Source of the DNA: an uncultured Oscillospiraceae bacterium | GTDB taxonomy: Bacteria; Bacillota; Clostridia; Oscillospirales; Acutalibacteraceae | Reading direction: 5' to 3' | Assembly (NCBI GenBank): GCA_900552285.1 | Contig: URYV01000013.1 | Span: forward strand, 1 to 19,038 | Length of the DNA: 19,038 nt | Shown: positions 6,732 to 13,360 of the stretch, in pieces | How positions within the stretch are numbered: position 1 is the first letter of the stretch | Layout of the letters: every line of letters starts with the position of its first letter | Program-made: the position numbers and the translations under genes | Notes under the pieces: model-generated | What the model was told of the DNA's origin: nothing | What the model saw: the letters and a program-made list of their open reading frames with translations, nothing else | Databases searched by the model: none

Positions 6732-7724
6732 TTGATTTCGACAAGAAAAAAAATACTGTCCTTTGTCATAACCTCGGCCGCTCTTTTTGCGCTGTTTCTT
6801 GTTTCGGTCAACACCGGCAGCCTTAAGGTCAGCCCCGGCGAGCTGTTCAAAGGACTTTTTGTGGAATTCGATTCAAATGTTTCCACCATTTACGACCTGC
6901 GCTTTCCCCGCATTTTCATCGCAATGCTCGGCGGGGCGGCGACGGCGGTTTCCGGCGTGCTGCTTCAGGCGGTCATAAAAAACCCCCTTGCCGACCCGGG
7001 TATAATCGGCGTAAGCTCGGGCGCCAGCCTTGCGGCGGTGCTCATAACGGCATTTTTCCCGTCTCTTTATTTCTTTACGCCGCTTTTTGCCTTTGCCGGC
7101 GGTATGCTCGCCTTCATACTTGTCTACGGGCTTTCCTATCAAAACGGCCTTTCCCCCTTGAGGATAATTCTTGTGGGCGTTGCGGTAAACGCTATGTTTT
7201 CGGGGCTTATGAGCGCATTCAACTCGGGGACGGGTTCCAATCTTTCGGGCGTGGCAAGCATTGTAAACGCCAACATAACCATGAAAACCTGGGACGACTT
7301 TTCCACCCTTGCGGTATATACCGTCATCGGACTTATTCTTTCGCTTTTTGCCTCGGCTCGCTGCAATCTGCTTGCCCTCGAGGACAAAACCGCCCGCTCT
7401 CTCGGCCTTAACGTCAACAAAAGCCGTGTCGTCATTTCGGTTATAGCCGTGCTTCTTGCCGGCATTTCCACCGCCGTTATCGGCCCCATAAGCTTTCTCG
7501 GGCTTATAGTCCCCCACATTGCAAGACTTCTCATCGGCAGCGACCACCGAGTGCTTATTCCCTATTCCATGGTGCTCGGAGCTTTCACCCTGCTGCTTGC
7601 CGACACGGTGGGACGAACCGTCGCCGCACCTTATGAAATCAGCGCGTCGGTCATTATGTCGGTTGTGGGCGGACCCTTCTTCATTCTGCTTTTAAGGAGG
7701 TCAAAAAATGCATACGGACGGTAA
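6732..7724 (+). CDS. isdF: Heme ABC transporter permease, FecCD family (IsdF/HtsB-like)
   Basis: This 330-residue integral membrane protein has about nine to ten hydrophobic segments and is of standard length for the BtuC/FecCD permeases. Family motifs are clear: RFPRIFIAMLGGAATAVSG and LLQAVIKNPLADPGIIGVS near residues 54-97, a GPISFLGLIVPHIAR block near 254-268 that forms the ATPase contact, and VVGGPFFILLLRR near the end. Two copies form the channel through which heme from the lipoprotein crosses the membrane. The start is TTG, chosen from GGAGG nine bases upstream. The last 17 bases overlap the ATPase gene, a coupling typical of ABC importer subunits. Heme as substrate is inferred from the neighbouring binding proteins, since the permease family also carries siderophores and cobalamin. 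Confidence 0.9.
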   Translation: MISTRKKILSFVITSAALFALFLVSVNTGSLKVSPGELFKGLFVEFDSNVSTIYDLRFPRIFIAMLGGAATAVSGVLLQAVIKNPLADPGIIGVSSGASLAAVLITAFFPSLYFFTPLFAFAGGMLAFILVYGLSYQNGLSPLRIILVGVAVNAMFSGLMSAFNSGTGSNLSGVASIVNANITMKTWDDFSTLAVYTVIGLILSLFASARCNLLALEDKTARSLGLNVNKSRVVISVIAVLLAGISTAVIGPISFLGLIVPHIARLLIGSDHRVLIPYSMVLGAFTLLLADTVGRTVAAPYEISASVIMSVVGGPFFILLLRRSKNAYGR

Positions 7725-8493
7725 CATCACATACAGCGTTAGGGATCTCCGCTTTTCCTACGGTAAAAACGAGGTTCTTAAAGGGGCGTCCTTTGACATC
7801 CGCAGCGGAATTATCACAACCCTTATCGGAGCAAACGGCTGCGGAAAGACCACCCTTTTTAATCTTTTGACAAAAAATCTCGTTCCGGGCGGCGGCAAAA
7901 TTTCCTTTTGCAACCGGCCGCTTTCGGAAATACGTTTAAAGGACTTTGCCAAAAAGGCGGCCATCGTTCACCAGTACAACACCGCCCCTTCGGATTTGAC
8001 CGTGGAAAAGCTTGTTTCCTACGGCCGCACCCCTCATCACACCTTCGGCCTTTCCAAAAACGCCGAGGAGGACCGGGAAATAATTACCCGCGCTATGGAA
8101 ATCACCGGCACGCTGAAACACAGGGACAAGCCGGTTTCACAGCTTTCGGGCGGTCAGAAGCAGCGGGTGTGGATAGCCATGGCCCTCGCTCAGGACACCG
8201 ACGTACTGTTTTTGGACGAGCCGACCACCTATCTCGACATACGCTATCAGCTGCAGATTCTGAGACTTATAAAAAGGCTCAATCGGGATCTCGGCATAAC
8301 CGTCATTATGGTTCTTCACGACATCAATCAGTCACTATATTACAGCGACGAAATAATCGCCATGAAGGACGGAAAAATTTCGGCACAGGGCAACCCGAAG
8401 GAAATCATCGGGCAGCAGCTCATACACGACATCTACGGCGTCGACCTTAAGGTTACGTCCGTGGACGGCGATCCGTTTATAATACCGGTCTGA
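7708..8493 (+). CDS. Heme ABC transporter ATP-binding protein (HtsC/FecE-like)
   Basis: A 261-residue ABC ATPase that powers the permease from the cytoplasmic side. All catalytic motifs are intact: Walker A GANGCGKTT (41-49), Q-loop Gln89 in VHQYN, signature LSGGQKQR (146-153), Walker B VLFLDEP with Asp170 and Glu171, and H-loop His204 in VLHDINQ. The VLHDIN form is typical of the iron/siderophore/heme/cobalamin importer branch. ATG at 7708 has AAGGAGG seven bases upstream, inside the end of the permease gene. The DtxR-family gene starts 12 bases after the stop. It belongs to the same transporter as the two preceding genes. Confidence 0.93.
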   Translation: MHTDGNITYSVRDLRFSYGKNEVLKGASFDIRSGIITTLIGANGCGKTTLFNLLTKNLVPGGGKISFCNRPLSEIRLKDFAKKAAIVHQYNTAPSDLTVEKLVSYGRTPHHTFGLSKNAEEDREIITRAMEITGTLKHRDKPVSQLSGGQKQRVWIAMALAQDTDVLFLDEPTTYLDIRYQLQILRLIKRLNRDLGITVIMVLHDINQSLYYSDEIIAMKDGKISAQGNPKEIIGQQLIHDIYGVDLKVTSVDGDPFIIPV

Positions 8494-8505
8494 AAGGAGC
8501 ATCAC

Positions 8506-8874
8506 ATGAAACAGCAGCGAACCACCGAAAACTATCTTAAGGTCATTTATCTTCTTTCCAAAACGGGAGAGGTTCACGGAACCGATATTGCCGACCGCCT
8601 CGGGGTGACAAGGCCGACGGTTTCGGTGTCCTTAAAGGCTCTTGAACGTGAGGGTTTCCTTTATCTCGACAAAAACAAAGCGGTTCATCTGACCGACGAC
8701 GGCGAAAAAATCGCGAAGGGAATTTACGAAAAGAACAAAACTCTCGAAAGCTTTCTTCTGCGCCTCGGAGTCAGCAGCGACACCGCCGCCAAGGATGCCT
8801 GCGAAATGGAGCACGCCGTAAGCTCTGAAAGCTTTGTGGCCCTCAAACGGATGATCGAGTCCTCCAATCGTTAA
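8506..8874 (+). CDS. DtxR/MntR-family metal-dependent transcriptional regulator, short form
   Basis: The 122-residue product aligns by eye with the N-terminal two domains of DtxR/MntR: a winged helix (about 1-70) with TTENYLKVIYLL and recognition helix VTRPTVSVSLKALEREG, then a short dimerisation/metal domain containing DACEMEH (about 96-102). It lacks the C-terminal SH3-like domain of DtxR and stops some 20 residues before the end of MntR. Compared with DtxR, the Cys, Glu and His of the primary metal site are kept in DACEMEH, while the position of DtxR Met10 is Asn9 and the ancillary histidines appear to be replaced by Asn and Ala. AAAGGAG at 8493-8499 fixes the start. Located inside the operon, it probably represses the promoter at 509-536 through the dyad at 546-563 when iron is plentiful. 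Mn instead of Fe sensing is possible, but the Cys-containing site favours iron. Confidence 0.85.
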   Translation: MKQQRTTENYLKVIYLLSKTGEVHGTDIADRLGVTRPTVSVSLKALEREGFLYLDKNKAVHLTDDGEKIAKGIYEKNKTLESFLLRLGVSSDTAAKDACEMEHAVSSESFVALKRMIESSNR

Positions 8875-8879
8875 GGGTC

Positions 8880-9005
8880 ATGGATAAACTGACATACGGA
8901 TTAGCCTCCCTTTGCATCGCGGCTGTTTTTGCGTTTTTCACGGGCGGCATTAAAAAAATCTGCAAAGGCTATTTGAAACGGAGAAAAAACAATGATGATA
9001 AATAA
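8880..9005 (+). CDS. Small membrane protein, 41 residues
   Basis: A short frame from ATG at 8880 to TAA at 9003-9005 fills the gap between the regulator and the first exporter gene, overlapping the latter by 14 bases. The product has one hydrophobic helix (about residues 5-24, with GLASLCIAAVFAFF) and a very basic tail with KKICKGYLKRRK. Its shape resembles the tiny membrane proteins beside some iron transporters, but it lacks their C-terminal cysteine cluster and has only Cys12 and Cys28. The ribosome-binding site is poor: AAGGG lies only two bases before the ATG, so translation may depend on coupling to the regulator gene, which ends five bases upstream. No function is known to me. Confidence 0.5.
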   Translation: MDKLTYGLASLCIAAVFAFFTGGIKKICKGYLKRRKNNDDK

Positions 9006-10728
9006 AAGGCTGATTGATACCGTTCCCCAAAGCAAAAAATACATTGCGGGGAATGTGCTCTTTCAGTGGATTTCCCTTGTTGCCAACATCGTAATAATGG
9101 AACGCATTACAAGGCTCTCGGCCGATTTGTTCGAGGGCACCGCTACGGCAAAAAGCACGGCTTCCGTTCTTTTTACGGCGGCTGCCGCCATTGCCGTGAA
9201 ATATATTTGCTCTCTCCTTTCGGGAAAAATGAGCTATCTTTCGTCGTCGAAGGTCAAAAAGACCATCCGCGGCATGATATACCGCAAGCTTTTAAAGCTC
9301 GGCTCCGGCTATAACGAAAAGGTCGGCACCTCGGAAATAGTACAGGTTGCGGTGGAGGGCGTTGATCAGCTTGAAACATATTTCGGCGCATATCTGCCTC
9401 AATTTTTTTATGCCATGCTGGCTCCGCTCACTCTTTTTGCCGTGCTGAGCTTTGTCAACATCGAAAGCGCCGTTGTGCTGCTTGTCTGCGTTCCCCTCAT
9501 TCCGGCGGCAATCGCCGGGGTTCAGCGGTGGGCAAAAAAGCTGCTGTCGAAATATTGGGGGCAATACACCGCTCTCGGCGACACCTTCCTTGAAAACCTG
9601 CAGGGACTTACCACCCTCAAGATATACCGAGCCGATGAATTCAAGCAGCGGGAAATGAACGAACAGGCCGAAAAGTTCCGTAAAATCACCATGAAGGTGC
9701 TGACCATGCAGCTTAATTCGGTTACGATTATGGACCTTATCGCCTACGGCGGCGCCGCTCTCGGAGTGATTATGGCCTCCACAAGATATGCGGCGGGAAG
9801 GGTATCCCTTTCGGGATGTCTGCTGATAATCCTGCTGTCAGCCGATTTTTTCATTCCCATGCGGCTGCTGGGTTCATATTTTCACATCGCCATGAACGGC
9901 ATGGCGGCAAGCGACAAAATATTCCGTCTGCTCGACCTTACCGAGCCCGAAAACGCCGAAGGTCAAATTGACGGCGACCGTTCGACGGTTTGCAGAAATC
10001 TTTGCTTTTCCTATGAAAAGGACCGCGAAATTCTTCATCGGGTAAACATGGAGTTTCCCATGGGAAGCTTTACCTCGATTGTCGGCGAATCGGGCTGCGG
10101 AAAATCCACGATTTCGGCCGTGCTCACGGGCAAAAAAAAGGGCTATGCCGGCTCGGTGACGGTGGGCGGCCGTGAGCTTTCGGACATTTGCGAAAAAAGT
10201 CTGCTTAAAAATTTCACCTATGTAAACAATAAAAGCTATCTGTTCAAGGGAACCGTTCGGGAAAATCTTCTCATGGCAAATCCCGATTGCAGCGACGAAG
10301 TCCTTTGGCAGGTGCTCGAAAGGGTCAACCTCGCAGCCTTTTTAAAGGGCGAAAACGGGCTTGACACCGCTCTTTCGGAAAAAGGCTCGAATTTTTCGGG
10401 CGGTCAATGTCAGCGGCTTGCCCTGGCGCGCGCCCTTCTACACGACAGCGCGGTTTATATTTTTGACGAGGCAACCTCCAACATAGACGCCGAAAGCGAA
10501 AACGACATTATGCGTGAAATACACAGCCTTGCAAAAACAAAAACCGTCATTCTCATTTCCCACCGCCTTGCAAACGTCGTAAATTCCGACAGAATTTACG
10601 TTATGGAAAAGGGTGCCGTTGCCGAAACGGGAAGCCACGGTGAGCTGCTGAAAAACGACGGAGTTTACAAAAGGCTTTGGGAAGCTCAGCAGGCTCTCGA
10701 GAATTTCAAAAAGGAGGAGACGGCATGA
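8992..10728 (+). CDS. ABC exporter-type half-transporter 1 (membrane domain plus ATPase; SiaD/CydD-like)
   Basis: This 578-residue protein fuses an exporter-type membrane domain (about 1-310, with six predicted helices) to an ABC ATPase (about 330-570). Walker A is GESGCGKST (365-373), signature NFSGGQCQR (467-475), Walker B VYIFDEATS with Asp492 and Glu493, and the H-loop is His524 in ISHRL. The Q-loop glutamine appears replaced: the usual VPQ is VNN at 411-413. GGAG at 8980-8983 supports ATG 8992. The stop overlaps the start of the second half-transporter by four bases (ATGA), so the two very probably form a heterodimer. The family includes CydCD (thiol/heme-related export) and the uncharacterised pair that follows siaABC in streptococci. 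The position in a heme operon suggests a role in heme, porphyrin or redox balance, but the substrate and even the direction are unproven. Confidence 0.85.
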   Translation: MMINKRLIDTVPQSKKYIAGNVLFQWISLVANIVIMERITRLSADLFEGTATAKSTASVLFTAAAAIAVKYICSLLSGKMSYLSSSKVKKTIRGMIYRKLLKLGSGYNEKVGTSEIVQVAVEGVDQLETYFGAYLPQFFYAMLAPLTLFAVLSFVNIESAVVLLVCVPLIPAAIAGVQRWAKKLLSKYWGQYTALGDTFLENLQGLTTLKIYRADEFKQREMNEQAEKFRKITMKVLTMQLNSVTIMDLIAYGGAALGVIMASTRYAAGRVSLSGCLLIILLSADFFIPMRLLGSYFHIAMNGMAASDKIFRLLDLTEPENAEGQIDGDRSTVCRNLCFSYEKDREILHRVNMEFPMGSFTSIVGESGCGKSTISAVLTGKKKGYAGSVTVGGRELSDICEKSLLKNFTYVNNKSYLFKGTVRENLLMANPDCSDEVLWQVLERVNLAAFLKGENGLDTALSEKGSNFSGGQCQRLALARALLHDSAVYIFDEATSNIDAESENDIMREIHSLAKTKTVILISHRLANVVNSDRIYVMEKGAVAETGSHGELLKNDGVYKRLWEAQQALENFKKEETA

Positions 10729-12383
10729 AAAAACGCAGCGGATTTAAAGTTATGGCACGGCTTATAGGCCTTGTAAAGCCGCTTTCGGGATATATGACCC
10801 TTGCCGTTTTCATGGGGCTTGCTGGCCACCTTGCCGCAACCTTTATAACAATCTTCGGCGGCTATGCCGTAACCGACGCAGCGGGCATAAAGGCTCCCTT
10901 TTCCATGACCTTTATAATCGTTTCGGTCATCGTGTTCGCCCTTTTGAGAGGGGTTTTGCGCTATGCCGAGCAATCCTGCAACCACTTTATCGCCTTCAAG
11001 CTTTTGGCGCTTATAAGAGAAAAGGTCTTTATCGCGCTGCGCAGGCTTTGCCCCGCAAAGCTTGAGGGCAAGGACAAGGGCGACCTTATTTCGGTTATCA
11101 CCTCCGACATCGAGCTTTTGGAGGTTTTTTACGCCCACACGGTCTCCCCCGTTTTGATTGCCGTTCTTTTTTCGGTCATTCTCTGTCTTTTTATCGGCAG
11201 ATTTCACCCCCTTCTCGGTCTTATCGCCCTTGCGGCGTATGTAACGGTCGGAGCGGTAATTCCCGTTGCCACCTCAAAAATAAGCGGCGGCGACGGGCTT
11301 CGATTCCGCACAGAATCCGGCGAGCTTTCGGGATTTGTGCTTGACAGTCTCCGCGGACTTCCCGAAATACTTCAATATGACTGCGGAGAAAAACGGCTTG
11401 AGGAAATGAACGTGAAAATCGACGGGCTGTCGGCCGCCCAAAAGCGCATGAAGAACCGTGCGTCACAAAACCAAGGCGTTACGGGAACGGTCATTCTGAT
11501 TTTCGATCTTATAATGCTTCTTGCGTCGGCCGCTCTCTACAAAAACGGCAGCATTGATTTTGCGGGAACAGTCATTCCCACAATCGCTTTAATGAGCTCC
11601 TTCGGCCCAACGGTCGCCCTTTCAAACCTCGGCAGCACACTTCAAAACACCTTTGCCGCAGGCAACCGCGTTCTCGACATTTTGGAAGAGAGTCCCGCCG
11701 TCGAGGAAATATTCGACGGACAGGACATTGAATTTTCCGGCGCCGGCGCACAAAATGTCACCTTTTCCTACGGCGGAGACGTTATTTTAAAAGATTTGTC
11801 GGTGGACATTCCCAAAGCCTCGGTCATCGGCATAACGGGCGCGTCCGGAAGCGGAAAATCCACACTTCTCAAGTTGTTTATGCGGTTTTGGGACACAAAA
11901 GAGGGGCAAATCCGCATTTCCGATACCGACATTTCGAAAATCAACACCGAAAGTCTGAGAAACGCCGAAAGCTTTGTGACTCAGGAGACCCACCTGTTTC
12001 ACGACAGCATAAAAAACAACATTCGCATTGCAAAAACAAACGCCACCGACAAGGAAATCGAGGAGGCCTGCAAAAAAGCCTCGGTTCACGATTTTATCAT
12101 GACCCTAAAGGACGGCTATGACACACCCGTTGGCGAGCTGGGCGACACCCTTTCGGGCGGAGAGCGCCAAAGAATAGGCATTGCCCGCGCCTTTTTGCAC
12201 GATGCTCCGTTTATGCTGCTTGACGAACCCACAAGCAATCTTGACAGCCTGAATGAAGCAATCATACTTAAATCTCTCGACACCGAAAAGAACGATAAAA
12301 CCGTTCTTCTCGTCTCCCACCGCAAATCCACCATGCGAATTGCAGATAGGATTTATTCGGTGGAGCACGGAAGAATGAGCTGA
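10725..12383 (+). CDS. ABC exporter-type half-transporter 2 (membrane domain plus ATPase; SiaE/CydC-like)
   Basis: From ATG at 10725, preceded by AAGGAGG at 10711-10717, the product has 552 residues. An upstream in-frame start at 10677 would lie inside the previous gene and is not needed. The membrane domain spans about 1-315, and GDLISVITSDIELLE (119-133) is like the coupling region of CydC-type exporters. The ATPase domain is complete: Walker A GASGSGKST (372-380), Q-loop Gln420, signature LSGGERQR (476-483), Walker B FMLLDEPTS with Asp500 and Glu501, and H-loop His532. The four-base overlap with half-transporter 1 and their complementary architecture point to one heterodimer. Its canonical Q-loop contrasts with the altered one in the partner. 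The substrate is unknown, and heme, porphyrin or a thiol are candidates by context only. Confidence 0.87.
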   Translation: MKKRSGFKVMARLIGLVKPLSGYMTLAVFMGLAGHLAATFITIFGGYAVTDAAGIKAPFSMTFIIVSVIVFALLRGVLRYAEQSCNHFIAFKLLALIREKVFIALRRLCPAKLEGKDKGDLISVITSDIELLEVFYAHTVSPVLIAVLFSVILCLFIGRFHPLLGLIALAAYVTVGAVIPVATSKISGGDGLRFRTESGELSGFVLDSLRGLPEILQYDCGEKRLEEMNVKIDGLSAAQKRMKNRASQNQGVTGTVILIFDLIMLLASAALYKNGSIDFAGTVIPTIALMSSFGPTVALSNLGSTLQNTFAAGNRVLDILEESPAVEEIFDGQDIEFSGAGAQNVTFSYGGDVILKDLSVDIPKASVIGITGASGSGKSTLLKLFMRFWDTKEGQIRISDTDISKINTESLRNAESFVTQETHLFHDSIKNNIRIAKTNATDKEIEEACKKASVHDFIMTLKDGYDTPVGELGDTLSGGERQRIGIARAFLHDAPFMLLDEPTSNLDSLNEAIILKSLDTEKNDKTVLLVSHRKSTMRIADRIYSVEHGRMS

Positions 12384-12396
12384 AAAGGAAAGAAAA

Positions 12397-12780
12397 ATGA
12401 AACTCAAAAGACTTGTTTTTTTAATCGTCGGCTGCCTTTGCCTGGCGCTTGGCTGCATCGGAATAGTGCTCCCCATTCTGCCCACCGTTCCGTTTTTTCT
12501 CGTTACGGTGTTCTGCTTTTCCCAGTCGTCGGAAAGGCTGCATAACTGGTTTCTCGGCACAAAGCTTTATAAAAACAACCTTGAGTCCTATGTAAAGGGC
12601 GAGGGCATGACAAAAAAGACCAAAATCAAAATACTGACTACCGTGTCGGCCCTCATGATTTTCGGCTTTGTAATAATGCTTAGAAAGGCTCTCTACATAC
12701 CCTGCGCCATACTCGCCGCCGTATGGGTCGCCCACATAATATATTTTGTGTTCGGTGTAAAAAATACTACCGAAAGCTGA
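12397..12780 (+). CDS. YbaN/DUF454 family inner-membrane protein
   Basis: A 127-residue protein with the DUF454 signature: an N-terminal helix, the motif GIVLPILPTVPFFL (22-35), CFSQSSERLHNWF (40-52), and two more hydrophobic segments (about 79-95 and 99-120). The length matches E. coli YbaN. It begins 13 bases after the second half-transporter, with AAAGGA just before, so it is the likely last gene of the operon. Members of this family occur near iron and heme genes in several Firmicutes as I recall, but their biochemical role is not established. No terminator could be identified in the 42 bases between its stop and the next promoter. Confidence 0.85.
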   Translation: MKLKRLVFLIVGCLCLALGCIGIVLPILPTVPFFLVTVFCFSQSSERLHNWFLGTKLYKNNLESYVKGEGMTKKTKIKILTTVSALMIFGFVIMLRKALYIPCAILAAVWVAHIIYFVFGVKNTTES

Positions 12781-12822
12781 CTCGTCTCAGGCCGACTTTT
12801 TGAAAAATTGCCGTCAAACCCC

Positions 12823-12851
12823 TTGACAAACATATGTCCGTTTGGTATAAT
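12823..12851 (+). promoter_or_regulatory. Consensus sigma-A promoter of the tRNA gene
   Basis: TTGACA at 12823-12828 and TATAAT at 12846-12851 are both perfect and separated by the optimal 17 bases. Transcription should start near 12858, some 13 bases before the mature tRNA. Confidence 0.9.
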
Positions 12852-12870
12852 TCAATGGTCCGTTAGATAC

Positions 12871-12947
12871 GGGCCATTAGCTCAGTTGGTTAGAGCAACC
12901 GGCTCATAACCGGTCGGTCCGGGGTTCGAGTCCCTGATGGCCCACCA
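12871..12947 (+). tRNA. tRNA with CAT anticodon, probably tRNA-Ile2 (lysidine-modified), otherwise elongator tRNA-Met
   Basis: The 77-base sequence folds as a full cloverleaf. The acceptor arms are GGGCCAT and ATGGCCC, the D arm contains AGCTCAGTTGGTTAGAGC, the anticodon stem ACCGG/CCGGT closes the loop CTCATAA (anticodon CAT), and the T loop has GGTTCGAGTCC. A discriminator A and an encoded CCA follow. It is not an initiator tRNA, because the anticodon stem lacks three G:C pairs ending in GGG/CCC. The pairs C4:G69 and C5:G68 are identity elements for the TilS enzyme that converts the CAT wobble base to lysidine. The anticodon arm and D arm are also close to Bacillus tRNA-Ile2, so Ile2 (AUA decoding) is preferred. 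Confidence 0.93.
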
Positions 12948-12955
12948 CAAAAAAA

Positions 12956-12986
12956 GACGATTTTCTTTTGAAAATCGTCTTTTTTT
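12956..12986 (+). terminator. Rho-independent terminator of the tRNA unit
   Basis: A perfect 10-base-pair stem (GACGATTTTC at 12956-12965 with GAAAATCGTC at 12970-12979), a TTTT loop and a run of seven T. Flanking A and T runs extend the stem, and the A run on the left could let it work on the other strand as well. Confidence 0.9.
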
Positions 12987-13080
12987 GTTCTCTCCGCTTT
13001 TCTCCTTTTATTTATATTTTTTCTTTCACTCGCCACTCACCAAAAATAAGGTGCTGCTTTTTCTGTCACAGACCCGAACA

Positions 13081-13110
13081 CACCAAGCCGCTCGGCTCGG
13101 TGCTTTTTTT
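13081..13110 (+). terminator. Terminator-like hairpin with no gene directly upstream
   Basis: CACCAAGCC (13081-13089) pairs with GGCTCGGTG (13094-13102) with one mismatch, followed by C and seven T. It may be a second, back-up terminator for the tRNA unit or the relic of a lost gene. Confidence 0.6.
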
Positions 13111-13225
13111 ATAAAACACTCCGCTTTAACCGTAAATTTTGAAAAATTTTATTTTCGCAAAGCAATGCAGAATACCAAATCTTCATAATACACAATTACA
13201 ATTTTGTAATTTATCTAAATTTATA

Positions 13226-13254
13226 TTGACAATTTTATTATTTTTATATACAAT
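13226..13254 (+). promoter_or_regulatory. Sigma-A promoter of the RHS-repeat gene
   Basis: TTGACA at 13226-13231 and TACAAT at 13249-13254 with a 17-base spacer. Transcription should begin near 13261, giving a leader of about 100 bases before ATG 13361. No operator-like dyad is evident around it. Confidence 0.8.
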
Positions 13255-13360
13255 CACATTAGAGAGATTAAAAGTAGATAATTTTGAAGATAAGAACTTT
13301 TTCCGACAACTGAATATTTGACCGACCGAAAACTTTATTTATTACGAAAGGGAAAATAAT

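Larger units (their letters stand above)
12987..13360. other. AT-rich intergenic spacer
   Basis: About 370 bases between the tRNA terminator and the RHS gene. It holds a hairpin with T run (13081-13110), a consensus promoter (13226-13254) and a leader of about 100 bases. Short frames here have biased, AT-rich composition and no ribosome-binding sites, so no gene is called. Confidence 0.7.

Noticed and set aside
6873..7547. Minus-strand frame opposite the permease gene
   Set aside because: Highly basic, low-quality protein sequence with no motif; the plus-strand FecCD permease explains the bias.
7908..8450. Plus-strand alternative frame inside the ABC ATPase gene
   Set aside because: Out-of-frame shadow of an intact ATPase with all catalytic motifs; its product is rich in Arg, His and Gly without domain features.
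12937..13321. Two short plus-strand frames across the tRNA end and AT-rich spacer
   Set aside because: The first overlaps the tRNA 3' end and terminator; the second covers the RHS promoter. Both are low-complexity Phe/Leu/Lys-rich and have no ribosome-binding site.
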